Assembly: GCA_904502165.1 (NCBI GenBank)
Contig: CAJGDB010000071.1
Span: forward strand, 1 to 10,119
Direction of reading: 5' to 3'
DNA length: 10,119 bases
From: an uncultured Akkermansia sp.
GTDB taxonomy: Bacteria > Verrucomicrobiota > Verrucomicrobiia > Verrucomicrobiales > Akkermansiaceae
The notes under the pieces were generated by a model. It worked only from the letters and a program-made list of their open reading frames with translations, ran no database searches and was not told the DNA's origin. Position 1 is the first letter of the stretch, and each line of letters starts with the position of its first letter. The translations under genes and the position numbers were made by a program. Of the stretch, positions 1 through 6,550 are shown one piece after another.

Positions 1-42
1 CACCAGCGTATTGCAAGACTTTTTTTGTGGAAAGTGCAAAAT

Positions 43-393
43 TTATTGCTTCCGGCCACTATAGGCACCATTTTTATCGTAGAATCGGCCGTTTTCCTGT
101 CGCCCCTGGTAGGCGCCATGGCGGTTGTAGTAGCGGCCGTCCTGCGTGCGTCCCTGGTAGGCACCGTTGCGGTCATAGAATCGGCCGTTTTCCTGTCGTC
201 CCTGGTAGGCGCCATGGCGGTCGTAGAAGCGGCCATTCTGCATGCGCCCCTGGTAAGCACCATTGCGGTCGTAGAAACGGGTGTTGCCGCTGGCATCGGT
301 TTCGGTGCGGCCCTGGTAGGCACCGCGGCTGTCATAGTAGTTCTCTGCTGCGGCAGGCAGTACAAGAAACAGGAGCAGTGGGAGTGTCCTCAT
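43..393 (-). CDS. Secreted protein of 16-residue tandem repeats
   Basis: This encodes 116 residues: a signal peptide (MRTLPLLLFLVLPAAAE, likely cleaved after the Ala run at about residue 16), then almost nothing but six copies of a 16-residue unit with the core YDRNGAYQGR. The full unit reads roughly F-Y-D-R-N/H-G-A-Y-Q-G-R-x-x-N-G-R. The first unit carries a six-residue insertion and the last is truncated. The frame stays open upstream to 615, but that extension lies inside xseA and has no signal peptide, so the start at 393 directly before the hydrophobic segment is preferred. It begins 25 bases after the xseA stop, so it is probably co-transcribed. I do not recognise a function. The regular Tyr/Gly/Arg repeat suggests a small extended or beta-rich periplasmic or surface protein. 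At DNA level the unit is 48 bp, and two adjacent 96-bp double units are nearly identical, indicating recent duplication. Confidence 0.75.
   Translation of the reverse strand: MRTLPLLLFLVLPAAAENYYDSRGAYQGRTETDASGNTRFYDRNGAYQGRMQNGRFYDRHGAYQGRQENGRFYDRNGAYQGRTQDGRYYNRHGAYQGRQENGRFYDKNGAYSGRKQ
80..271 (-). repeat. Two 96-bp direct repeats (each two 48-bp units)
   Basis: Bases 80-175 and 176-271 align without gaps and differ at about ten positions. Each 96-bp copy contains two 48-bp coding units, so residues alternate between an N-G-A-Y and an H-G-A-Y version. Most differences are transitions. The repeat lies wholly inside the 116-residue secreted protein gene and keeps its frame, so copy-number change would lengthen or shorten the protein in 16- or 32-residue steps. 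Confidence 0.85.
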
Positions 394-418
394 GGCGGGG
401 AGTCGGGTTTGGGGGTGG

Positions 419-1741
419 TCAGTTGACGGTGGCGGTTGTTTCGCCTCTGGCCAGCCGGATGTGGAGCTGGTCGCCGGTGGCAAGGTCTGCGGCATTGCGC
501 GCGAGTCGGCCATCCGGGGTGCTGACAAGGGCGAACCCGCGGTCGAGCGCATTCTGGGGGCTGGCTGCGGTGATGCGTGCAGCCAGATTTTCGAGCCGTG
601 CGTGGTGGGATGCAAGGCGGGTGTGCAGATTGTGCAACAGGAGCTGGTGCTTGTGCTGCAGCTGGGTGGCGGCGTGGCGGATGCGCTGCAGAACGGCGCT
701 GGAGGAGAGGCGTGCGCGGCAGAGGGACAGGCGGCTGCGTTCCTGCTGCAGGCGGGTCTGCAGGGTGGTGTGCAGGTCTTCGGTCAGGGAGTCGAGTTGT
801 TGCTGGTAGGGAGCCAGGAGTTCCAGCGGATTGCCCAGCCGGCTTTGCTGTACCAGTTTGAGCCGGAGCCGCGCCATCTGGAGGCTGCGGGTGAGTTGCT
901 GGCGCAGGTGCTGGCCGGTGGCTGCCAGCCTTGCTCGGAGCTCGGCGGCATCGGGCGTAGTCAGTTCGATGGCGGCGGTGGGGGTGGGGGCGCGCAGGTC
1001 TGCTACAAAGTCGGCTATGGTGAAGTCTGTTTCATGCCCCACGGCAGAGACGACCGGTACAGGGCAGGCGGCTATGGCGCGGGCCAGTACTTCTTCGTTG
1101 AAGCACCAGAGGTCTTCCAGACTGCCGCCGCCGCGGGCAATGATGATGTAGTCTGCTGCGGGCATGCCGTAGCGGTCGGGGTTTCCCAGTTGCTCCAGCG
1201 CACGGACGATACCCAGTTCTGCGCCTTTTCCCTGTACTTGTACCGGGTAGAGGTAGACCTGCATCCACGGGGCGCGCTGCTCGAGCCGGTGCCGCATGTC
1301 CTGGATGACCGCGCCTGTGGCACTGGTAACCAGGGCTACGCTTTGGGGAAAGCGGGGCAGGGGGCGCTTGCGGGTGGCATCAAAGAGCCCCTCGGCTGCC
1401 AGCCGGGCCTTGAGTGCTTCGAATTGCTGCTGCAGGGTGCCGATGCCGGCTTCCCTGACGGAATCAACGATGAATTGCAGGGCACCCCGGCCTTCCCATA
1501 CTGTGGCCTTACCGCGCAGTTCCACCTGCATGCCTTCCCTCAGCTGCAGCCGCATGCTGCGCGCACGAAAGGCATAGAGCGCACATTGCAGCTGGCAATG
1601 GGCATCTTTGAGGGTGAAATAGATGTGACCGCTGCTGGCTGTCTTGCAGGAGCCGATTTCGCCTGTGACGCTCTGCTCGCCGATGTTGACCTCTACAGCT
1701 TGTTTTAACCGGCAGACCAGCTCTGTTACCGAAAGGGGCAT
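419..1741 (-). CDS. xseA: Exodeoxyribonuclease VII large subunit
   Basis: At 440 residues this is a full-length XseA. With several small XseB subunits it forms exonuclease VII, a cytoplasmic, metal-independent nuclease that degrades single-stranded DNA from both ends during repair. Residues 1-100 are the OB-fold DNA-binding domain, with the family signature SSGHIYFTLKD at 36-46. The catalytic domain follows at about 120-330, with IARGGGSLEDLW at 201-212 and GHETDFTIADFVADLRAPTP at 235-254. The remainder is helical, Gln/Arg/Leu-rich and probably coiled coil, the expected XseB-binding region. The start at 1741 fits the family, whose members begin L-S-V-x-E-L a few residues in. There is no Shine-Dalgarno sequence; a heptamer repeat array runs up to the ATG instead. 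xseB is not in the window, although it is often adjacent. The repeat-protein gene follows 25 bases downstream. Confidence 0.97.
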   Translation of the reverse strand: MPLSVTELVCRLKQAVEVNIGEQSVTGEIGSCKTASSGHIYFTLKDAHCQLQCALYAFRARSMRLQLREGMQVELRGKATVWEGRGALQFIVDSVREAGIGTLQQQFEALKARLAAEGLFDATRKRPLPRFPQSVALVTSATGAVIQDMRHRLEQRAPWMQVYLYPVQVQGKGAELGIVRALEQLGNPDRYGMPAADYIIIARGGGSLEDLWCFNEEVLARAIAACPVPVVSAVGHETDFTIADFVADLRAPTPTAAIELTTPDAAELRARLAATGQHLRQQLTRSLQMARLRLKLVQQSRLGNPLELLAPYQQQLDSLTEDLHTTLQTRLQQERSRLSLCRARLSSSAVLQRIRHAATQLQHKHQLLLHNLHTRLASHHARLENLAARITAASPQNALDRGFALVSTPDGRLARNAADLATGDQLHIRLARGETTATVN

Positions 1742-1776
1742 ACAGATTTACAAAGTACAATGTACGATGTGCAAAT
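1742..1776 (-). repeat. Heptamer repeat array abutting the xseA start
   Basis: Read on the minus strand this is five consecutive 7-mers: ATTTGCA, CATCGTA, CATTGTA, CTTTGTA, AATCTGT, followed at once by the xseA ATG. Consensus is about MATTGTA. It forms the whole immediate 5' leader of xseA, so it probably contributes to the promoter or translation start. The same unit occurs in opposite orientation at 1812-1846 and again at 8513-8533. Confidence 0.7.
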
Positions 1777-1787
1777 GAGAAGTTTCA

Positions 1788-1802
1788 CGAACCTCCGGTT
1801 CG
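1788..1802. repeat. Perfect 6-bp hairpin between two heptamer arrays
   Basis: CGAACC, loop TCC, GGTTCG form a perfect 6-bp stem with a 3-base loop. It sits between the two oppositely oriented heptamer arrays. No T-run follows on either strand, so it does not look like a simple intrinsic terminator; it looks more like the core of a small palindromic repeat element. Confidence 0.6.
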
Positions 1803-1811
1803 CAGGTTTAA

Positions 1812-1846
1812 AATTGTACCTTGTCCATTGTAAATTGTGCTTTACC
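1812..1846 (+). repeat. Heptamer repeat array overlapping a stop codon
   Basis: Plus-strand units are AATTGTA, CCTTGTC, CATTGTA, AATTGTG, then CTTTACC. The last unit includes the complement of the TAA stop of the 103-residue gene (1842-1844). It is inverted relative to the array at 1742-1776. Confidence 0.7.
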
Positions 1847-2153
1847 GTTGGTTGGGGTCCTGCCAGGCGGGGTCGAATCCCTTGGCGTAGGTGAAGAGGT
1901 CGCGGTGGATGTACTCGTAATACGTTTCGCGGGCTTCGTCATCCAGTTTGTACCAGATGGCTACGTTGAGGGCGCGGGCAACCTTCTGCATCATCTTGAG
2001 GGTCAGCTCGCGGCCCTGGCGGGCTTTCTGTACCTGCTTGTGGGTGAGCTGTTCGGTGGAGACAGTCACAAGGTCGTGATTATCCAGCCCCCAGTACTGC
2101 ATGATGGAGTCAATACGCTGGGTGCCGTGGTTCAGTTCGTTCAATTCGTTCAT
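1842..2153 (-). CDS. Conserved 103-residue XRE/Cro-like protein
   Basis: At 103 residues this is small and soluble, with no signal peptide or membrane segment. The middle (about residues 31-63: STEQLTHKQVQKARQGR, then LTLKMMQKVARALN) has the spacing of a Cro/XRE helix-turn-helix: a Thr/Ser-start helix, a K-A-R-x-G-R recognition segment, and an A-R-A-L hydrophobic helix. It resembles, from recall, a short conserved protein of Verrucomicrobia with the phrase GLDNHDLV. The C-terminal part is aromatic and acidic (YYEYIHRDLFTYAKG). It starts 43 bases after the NlpC/P60-type gene and may share its transcript, but a TATTAT box eight bases before its ATG suggests its own promoter. Its role is not known to me; DNA binding is inferred from pattern only. 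Confidence 0.8.
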   Translation of the reverse strand: MNELNELNHGTQRIDSIMQYWGLDNHDLVTVSTEQLTHKQVQKARQGRELTLKMMQKVARALNVAIWYKLDDEARETYYEYIHRDLFTYAKGFDPAWQDPNQR

Positions 2154-2161
2154 CTTTAAGG

Positions 2162-2167
2162 ATAATA
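2162..2167 (-). promoter_or_regulatory. -10-like box close to the start of the 103-residue gene
   Basis: TATTAT on the minus strand lies eight bases before the ATG at 2153. No convincing -35 hexamer is present at 16-18 bases. If used, the mRNA would begin at or almost at the start codon. Confidence 0.35.
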
Positions 2168-2196
2168 TTGGTTAATGATGTGGGTAGAAGAGGGTA

Positions 2197-2727
2197 TCAG
2201 AGCCCCGGTACATGGCGCACATAGAAGCCGCCGCAGGGGCGGGATTCCGTGTACCAGCGGGGACCGACACCACGGCTGGTGCCGGTGGTGTCGAAGCGCA
2301 TACCGGCAATCACCAGGAAGACATGCCCGCGTTTGGCGTAGACAGTCAGCCATTTGCCGAAACCGGGATGCCCCCATTTGAGGAAATCGCGGGAGGAAGG
2401 GTAGACATCCTTCTTCAGCATGCCGCATTCGTGCAGAATGAAGGCAACGGAGCCGGAGCAGTCATAGGCCCTATCGTGGTGCTTTCCATGACCGCCTCCC
2501 AGGCGGTAGGGTTTCCCCACAATCTTGTTGCCGGCGGCAATGGCCTTCTTGATGCGGGCAGGGGCCTTGTAAGGTACTGTCACCTTGCCATTGCGGAGTT
2601 TTTTCGGGGTGTAGCCTGCCTGGTACACGTACTTGGGAGTGCGTGCATTGCTGTTCAGCTGCTGCTGGCAGCCATGAAAGCTGAATGCCAGCAGGAGGCT
2701 CAGAAGGATGGTGAGAAGTCTATTCAT
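2197..2727 (-). CDS. NlpC/P60-type (C40-like) cysteine peptidase lipoprotein
   Basis: This encodes 176 residues from the chosen start. A hydrophobic leader ends in F-S-F-H-G-C, a weak lipobox with Cys20 as the probable lipidation site. The catalytic core is recognisable: GKPYRLGGG at 71-79, the nucleophile motif DCSGS with Cys90, and the general-base motif GHVFLVIAG with His135, followed by FDTTG. The ending G-P-R-W...G-F-Y-V-R-H-x-P-G-L matches, from recall, a widespread bacterial family related to NlpC/P60 enzymes, which cut peptide stems of peptidoglycan. A periplasmic, outer-membrane-anchored wall hydrolase is inferred. The frame is open to 2775 with three earlier ATGs, but only the start at 2727 puts a charged residue directly before the hydrophobic run. 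The 103-residue gene follows 43 bases later. Confidence 0.85.
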   Translation of the reverse strand: MNRLLTILLSLLLAFSFHGCQQQLNSNARTPKYVYQAGYTPKKLRNGKVTVPYKAPARIKKAIAAGNKIVGKPYRLGGGHGKHHDRAYDCSGSVAFILHECGMLKKDVYPSSRDFLKWGHPGFGKWLTVYAKRGHVFLVIAGMRFDTTGTSRGVGPRWYTESRPCGGFYVRHVPGL

Positions 2728-2737
2728 GCGAGGCATT

Positions 2738-2775
2738 ATTATAGTATATTCTAACACATAACCCTGCATTGGCAA
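2738..2775 (-). promoter_or_regulatory. Candidate promoter of the NlpC/P60-type gene
   Basis: On the minus strand TTGCCA (2775-2770) is followed after 16 bases by TAGAAT (2753-2748). A perfect TATAAT lies further down at 2743-2738, ten bases before the ATG, but has no -35 at proper spacing. The stretch is distinctly AT-rich beside the neighbouring genes and lies just after the gdhA terminator. Confidence 0.45.
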
Positions 2776-2799
2776 GCTGAAAACGGAAGGAAGAAGAGG

Positions 2800-2846
2800 A
2801 AAAAATGCCGCCGCAGGCCTCCTGTTCGGAGAATCTGCGGCGGCAT
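2800..2846 (-). terminator. Intrinsic terminator downstream of gdhA
   Basis: The stem is 12 perfect base pairs: ATGCCGCCGCAG at 2805-2816 against 2835-2846. An inner CTCC/GGAG pair can extend it. On the minus strand it is followed by a six-T tract (2805-2800). It ends the gdhA transcript about 125 bases after the stop codon and insulates the next gene. Confidence 0.88.
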
Positions 2847-2969
2847 GCGGGAAATTGCATGTTGGACTTCTGAAACGGAGTAACGGGGGATTTTGAATAT
2901 GCAGGAATCTGCGGGCTGTCAGCCTGCTTTGCTTGTCTGCTGATTCTTAATCCCTGATCCTTAAACCTA

Positions 2970-4328
2970 TTAAACAAGTCCCTGGGCAATCATGGAGTCT
3001 GCCACCTTCACGAAGCCGGCAATGTTGGCACCGGCGACGTAGTTGGTGAAGGTGTCTGTGCAGTCCTTGGAGTATTCGCGGGCGTGGTTGTAAGCGTTCT
3101 CATGAATGTTCTTCATGATGTTGAACAACTTGGCATCCACTTCCTCGCTGCTCCAGCTCAGGCGCATGCTGTTCTGGCTCATTTCGAGGCCGGAGGTGGC
3201 CACGCCACCGGCATTGGCAGCCTTGGCCGGGCCATAGAGAATCTTGGCGGCCAGGTAGTTGTTGATGCCTTCGAGGTCGGTGGGCATGTTGGCACCTTCA
3301 GCCACGAGCATACAACCGTTCTTGATAAGGGTGGCGGCTTCTGCGCCGTTGATTTCGTTCTGGGTGGCGCAGGGGAAAGCGCAGTCGCAGGGAATGCTCC
3401 AGGGACGCTGGCCTTCGAAGTACTGGGCGCTCTTGAAGGCATCTGCGTATTCCTTGATGCGGCCACGGCGCACATTCTTGAGCTCCATAATCCAGGCAAG
3501 CTTTTCAGCGTTGATGCCCTCGGGGTCGTAGATGTAGCCGTTGGAGTCGGACATGGTGACCACCTTGGCACCGAGCTGGTTGAGTTTTTGCACAAGATAC
3601 TGGGCCACGTTGCCGGAACCGGAGACCACGCACACCTTGCCAGAGAGGTCGTCGTTGCGGGTGGCAAGCATGTTCTGGGCAAAGTAGACGGTGCCGTAGC
3701 CTGTGGCTTCAGGGCGGATGAGGGAGCCGCCCCAGTTCAGGGACTTGCCGGTGAGCACACCGGTGAACTCGTTGCGGATGCGCTTGTACTGGCCGTAGAA
3801 ATAGCCGATTTCGCGGGCACCCACGCCGATGTCGCCGGCGGGAACGTCGGTGTCAGCGCCGATGTGGCGGCAGAGCTCGGTCATGAAGCTCTGGCAGAAG
3901 CGCATGACTTCGGCATCGCTCTTGCCCTTGGGGTCGAAGTCGGCGCCGCCCTTGCCACCGCCCATGGGCAGGGTGGTGAGGGAGTTCTTGAAAATCTGCT
4001 CGAAACCGAGGAACTTGAGGATACCCAGGTTGACAGAGGGGTGGAAGCGGAGGCCTCCTTTGTACGGGCCGATGGCGCTGTTGAACTGGACGCGGTAGCC
4101 GCGGTTTACATGAATCTTGCCAGCGTCATCCTGCCAGGGAACGCGGAAAATGATGGTGCGTTCGGGCTCTACGATGCGCTCGAGGATGCAATTGTCTTCG
4201 TACTTCTTATTGGCGGAAAGTACAGGTTCAATGGTGGAAATAACTTCCTGTACGGCCTGGAGGAACTCGGGCTCACTGGCGTTTTTTGCGCGAACCTGTT
4301 CCAGCACTCGTGTGGTGTAATCAGACAT
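2970..4328 (-). CDS. gdhA: Glutamate dehydrogenase, NADP-type
   Basis: At 452 residues this matches the hexameric, roughly 450-residue bacterial GdhA class. It makes glutamate from 2-oxoglutarate and ammonia using a reduced nicotinamide cofactor, in the cytoplasm. Visible features are the substrate-binding segment GPYKGGLRFHPSVN at 87-100, the catalytic lysine K126 in LPMGGGKGGADFDPKGKS (120-137), D166 in PAGDIGVG, and the Rossmann turn SGSGNVAQ at 236-243. The segment SDSNG at 260-264 is typical of NADP-preferring members, but cofactor use is an inference. The start at 4328 fits the family N-terminus. There is no Shine-Dalgarno sequence. A TATAAT box about 70 bases upstream and a strong terminator downstream suggest a monocistronic transcript. 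It is the main ammonia-assimilation gene visible here. Confidence 0.97.
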   Translation of the reverse strand: MSDYTTRVLEQVRAKNASEPEFLQAVQEVISTIEPVLSANKKYEDNCILERIVEPERTIIFRVPWQDDAGKIHVNRGYRVQFNSAIGPYKGGLRFHPSVNLGILKFLGFEQIFKNSLTTLPMGGGKGGADFDPKGKSDAEVMRFCQSFMTELCRHIGADTDVPAGDIGVGAREIGYFYGQYKRIRNEFTGVLTGKSLNWGGSLIRPEATGYGTVYFAQNMLATRNDDLSGKVCVVSGSGNVAQYLVQKLNQLGAKVVTMSDSNGYIYDPEGINAEKLAWIMELKNVRRGRIKEYADAFKSAQYFEGQRPWSIPCDCAFPCATQNEINGAEAATLIKNGCMLVAEGANMPTDLEGINNYLAAKILYGPAKAANAGGVATSGLEMSQNSMRLSWSSEEVDAKLFNIMKNIHENAYNHAREYSKDCTDTFTNYVAGANIAGFVKVADSMIAQGLV

Positions 4329-4396
4329 AAATGTATGGGCTTGTCTGGGTTGCCCGGCTCCGGCCTGTTCGGCGGGTGCCGCGGTCAGACGCGCGC

Positions 4397-4402
4397 ATTA
4401 TA
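4397..4402 (-). promoter_or_regulatory. -10 box of the gdhA promoter
   Basis: A perfect TATAAT on the minus strand, preceded by TTGA, lies about 70 bases before the gdhA ATG. The -35 is unclear: the hexamers 16-18 bases upstream match the consensus poorly, so an activator or a different sigma preference is possible. The leader would be about 60 bases and GC-rich. Confidence 0.5.
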
Positions 4403-4462
4403 TCAAAAAGTTGCCGTTTGGAAAGACTTTTTTCAAAAAAATCTCTAAACAGTTGGGCTTTG

Positions 4463-4876
4463 TCAATGCAGTATGCCTTCCTGGCTCAACTCTGCGGCAA
4501 GTTGCTGCACATCATCCAGGGGCAGCGTGTCTGAGCTTATTCTCAGCGTTCTGCTCCCGGCTTGCAGGATGATGCTGCAGCTCTCTGTGCCCTGGGTGCG
4601 GGTCTCCTGCAGCTGGGTGCTGGTCAGTTGCTCCCAGAGCAGGGTTGTGCTGCCCAGCAGGCTGCGGCGGGTGATGCCCCGTGGGGTCACTATGTAGCAC
4701 AGCAGGGCATAATGGGCGGCCCACACCGGGGTGATGATGGCGGCGAGTATGGCGGTTACTTGCTGCCAGAGGGTGTCTTTGCTGCAAAGTACATAGATGG
4801 CAGCGGATACTACCATAATGGCGGCCCCGGTGTACAGCCCGGCATTGGCGCAGCGGAGGGTTCGGTCGGTGGGCAT
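4463..4876 (-). CDS. Small membrane protein with PH-like C-terminal domain
   Basis: This encodes 137 residues. Two hydrophobic segments, at about 13-31 and 40-62, are separated by a short KDTLWQQ loop. A soluble tail follows, beginning Y-I-V-T-P-R-G-I-T-R-R-S-L-L-G, with strand-like segments and a final helix (DDVQQLAAELSQ). A pair of membrane helices followed by V-T-x-x-G-I-x-R-R is the usual arrangement of small bacterial PH-domain membrane proteins. I infer that fold from pattern only; the function is unknown to me. It starts 56 bases after the L,D-transpeptidase stop in the same direction, with a hairpin between them, so it may be the last gene of that operon or an independent gene. It lies just upstream of gdhA. 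Confidence 0.75.
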   Translation of the reverse strand: MPTDRTLRCANAGLYTGAAIMVVSAAIYVLCSKDTLWQQVTAILAAIITPVWAAHYALLCYIVTPRGITRRSLLGSTTLLWEQLTSTQLQETRTQGTESCSIILQAGSRTLRISSDTLPLDDVQQLAAELSQEGILH

Positions 4877-4898
4877 GGCGGAGACTGGGGAGAAATGA

Positions 4899-4923
4899 AC
4901 TGCCCCGCAGGACGCAGGGCAGT
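4899..4923 (-). terminator. Weak hairpin after the L,D-transpeptidase gene
   Basis: ACTGCCC (4899-4905) pairs with GGGCAGT (4917-4923) across an 11-base loop. On the minus strand only a broken T-rich stretch (TTCATTTCTCC) follows. It may attenuate rather than stop transcription into the PH-like gene. Confidence 0.4.
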
Positions 4924-4932
4924 AGAGGAAAA

Positions 4933-5832
4933 TCAGGCCTGGAAATGGGCCTCGGGTGAATCGGCCGGCACAATCTTGATTTCCACAGGGGCCATATCGG
5001 TATAGTCGTTGCCGGGTTTCGGGCGGTATTTCACATCGATGGGTTTCACGAAGCCGCCGCGGTAGTAATCTTCCACCGCACGGGTGATGTAGACCGGCAG
5101 ATCCATGACGGAGTGCTGGAAGAATTTCTTGGCCACGTGGTTCTGGGTGCGGATGCAGCCGTGGGAGAGACGCTGGCCGGCCACCACTTTTCCGGTGTGC
5201 AGGCCTACGCCGTCCGGGGTGAAGCGGTGCCAGTAGGGCATGCCGGCGCCTTCGAAGGTGTGGCCTTCGGGAAGCCCGTGTGCGAGGTCGGCGTTGCTGT
5301 TGGTCACCTTGCCGGTGGCATCGATGAATTTGCCGTAGCGGCTGGATTTATGATCTTCGTTCTTCTCAATGATGCGGAATACACCGGTGGGGGTTTCGTG
5401 ACCATTGGTGCCGGTGGAAACAGCCCAGTCCAGCGCAACGCGGCCGTTCACATAGAGGCGGGCGCGCTGCTGCGGAATGCAGATGACCAGCTTGGAATTG
5501 GCGCGGGTCACCTTTTTGAGAAGCTCGTCATCGGCAAAGTGTTCGAGGGTAAGGGGGTAATTTCTGGAAGCGGCAAAGTGCTCGTGAGTGCCGGCGGGAT
5601 AGTTGTTCACGTAGGTCGGGAGCTCCTTGCCCGGCAGGTTGAGCGGATTGGGTAGCTGCAGCTGTGCGGCGGTCTGCATCCCGGTCTGCATGCCGTTCTG
5701 TACCCCGTTCTGCACCAGCGGATACACGCCGGGCTGCATGTTGTGGGTTGTACTTTCGTACATGGTTTCGTAATTCTGCGAACAGGCAGCCAGGAGCAGG
5801 GCTGCGAGAGGGGCGGGAAGAATGTGTTTCAT
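4933..5832 (-). CDS. L,D-transpeptidase (YkuD/ErfK family) lipoprotein
   Basis: This encodes 299 residues. The signal ends in the lipobox LLAAC, with Cys17 as the lipidation site. Residues 30-110 are a linker holding a short NGxQ/TGMQ repeat (41-57). The YkuD domain runs from about 113 (SKLVICIPQQRARLYVNG) to 252. The catalytic signature is complete: H212 in LHTGK, and SHGCIR with S223, H224, nucleophile C226 and R228. The family cross-links peptidoglycan stems 3-3 or attaches proteins to them, in the periplasm. The start is seven bases after the stop of the LysM gene upstream, so the two are translationally close. The context of two LysM lipoproteins in the same operon suggests a wall-anchored cross-linking module. 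Which of the two reactions it performs cannot be told from sequence. Confidence 0.93.
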   Translation of the reverse strand: MKHILPAPLAALLLAACSQNYETMYESTTHNMQPGVYPLVQNGVQNGMQTGMQTAAQLQLPNPLNLPGKELPTYVNNYPAGTHEHFAASRNYPLTLEHFADDELLKKVTRANSKLVICIPQQRARLYVNGRVALDWAVSTGTNGHETPTGVFRIIEKNEDHKSSRYGKFIDATGKVTNSNADLAHGLPEGHTFEGAGMPYWHRFTPDGVGLHTGKVVAGQRLSHGCIRTQNHVAKKFFQHSVMDLPVYITRAVEDYYRGGFVKPIDVKYRPKPGNDYTDMAPVEIKIVPADSPEAHFQA

Positions 5833-5839
5833 GAGACTA

Positions 5840-6523
5840 TTATCGGGACGTGGGGATGCGGAGGGTGGTGCCTACCTTGATGGTGTTTGCGGTGGTGGGC
5901 GTGAGCCCGTTGGCCTGCATGAGTACGGCAGGCTGGACGTTGAAACGGCGGGCTATGCCGTAAAGGGTGTCGCCTTTCTGCACGATGTAGGTGCCGGGTG
6001 CGGTGACAGCGGTGACAGCGGTGGCAGCAGGGGCGGCGGGGGTGTACTTGGTGCCAGCCTTGGGGATGACCAGCATCTGGTTGATTTTAAGCGGTACATC
6101 TGCGCTTGCCATGCCATTGGCCTGCACCAGTGCGCGCACAGAGGTGCCATAGCGGCGGGCCAGAGCGCTGAGGGTGTCCCCCTTCTGCACCATGTGTACT
6201 GCCGGGGTGCCGGAGGGCGGGGTGGTGGCAGGTTGCTGCTGGGTGGCCGCACCGGGCTGCTGCTGAGTAACAGCACCGGGGACGGGTGCCGGTTCCTCCT
6301 CTGTTTCGCGGGGGATGGATGCCTCGGGAATCTGCACAGGCGCCGGGGTTGACTGGTAGTGGCGTCCGCTTCCTGTGTCGATGACGACATCATCCTCCAT
6401 GACGGGGGCGGCGGCATCCTGCCACCAGGTGAAATCCAGACTTCCGTCCTTGACCACGCAGGAGCTGAGTAGCAGCGCCGAGGTGGTCAGGGCAGAGAGT
6501 CTGAATGCAGGGCGAAGGGCCAT
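5840..6523 (-). CDS. Lipoprotein with two LysM domains
   Basis: This encodes 227 residues. The lipobox LLSSC puts lipidation at Cys22. Residues 30-108 are a Pro/Gln/Ala-rich linker with a near-duplicate VTQQQPGAATQQQP. LysM 1 spans about 109-154 (HMVQKGDTLSALARRYGTSV...MLVIP) and LysM 2 about 178-224 (TYIVQKGDTLYGIARRFNV...LRIP); both have the standard GDTL turn. LysM modules bind the N-acetylglucosamine of peptidoglycan. There is no catalytic domain, so this is a wall-binding or scaffold lipoprotein. It is the middle gene of the operon: 27 bases after the larger LysM gene and seven bases before the L,D-transpeptidase gene. Confidence 0.92.
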   Translation of the reverse strand: MALRPAFRLSALTTSALLLSSCVVKDGSLDFTWWQDAAAPVMEDDVVIDTGSGRHYQSTPAPVQIPEASIPRETEEEPAPVPGAVTQQQPGAATQQQPATTPPSGTPAVHMVQKGDTLSALARRYGTSVRALVQANGMASADVPLKINQMLVIPKAGTKYTPAAPAATAVTAVTAPGTYIVQKGDTLYGIARRFNVQPAVLMQANGLTPTTANTIKVGTTLRIPTSR

Positions 6524-6550
6524 AATCCGGCAGTAGTTTGGGCGTTCAGC

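Noticed and set aside
1..42. Possible terminator beyond the repeat protein gene
   Set aside because: The T7 run is on the plus strand (A7 on the coding strand) and only an imperfect TTGCA...TGCAA pairing is present, so no terminator is called.
70..275. CRISPR-like or VNTR array
   Set aside because: The repeats are contiguous 48-bp coding units with no unique spacers and stay in frame in a secreted protein.
43..615. 190-residue version of the repeat protein
   Set aside because: The extra 74 residues overlap xseA in another frame and would bury the signal peptide inside the protein.
392..1708. 438-codon open frame on the plus strand
   Set aside because: It is antisense to xseA, Gly/Cys/Gln-rich and without recognisable motifs.
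2911..2927. Small hairpin GCGGGCT-GTC-AGCCTGC downstream of gdhA
   Set aside because: It has no T-run on the minus strand, and a much better terminator lies 65 bases further on; left out as a separate feature.
3084..4448. 454-codon open frame on the plus strand
   Set aside because: It is the exact antisense of gdhA, an unmistakable gene; the openness comes from GC-biased codon use. The predicted peptide is Val/Gly/Ala-rich with no family features.
4461..4466. TTGACA on the minus strand as the gdhA -35
   Set aside because: It lies 58 bases before the TATAAT box and has no -10 at 16-18 bases; it overlaps the stop of the PH-like gene.
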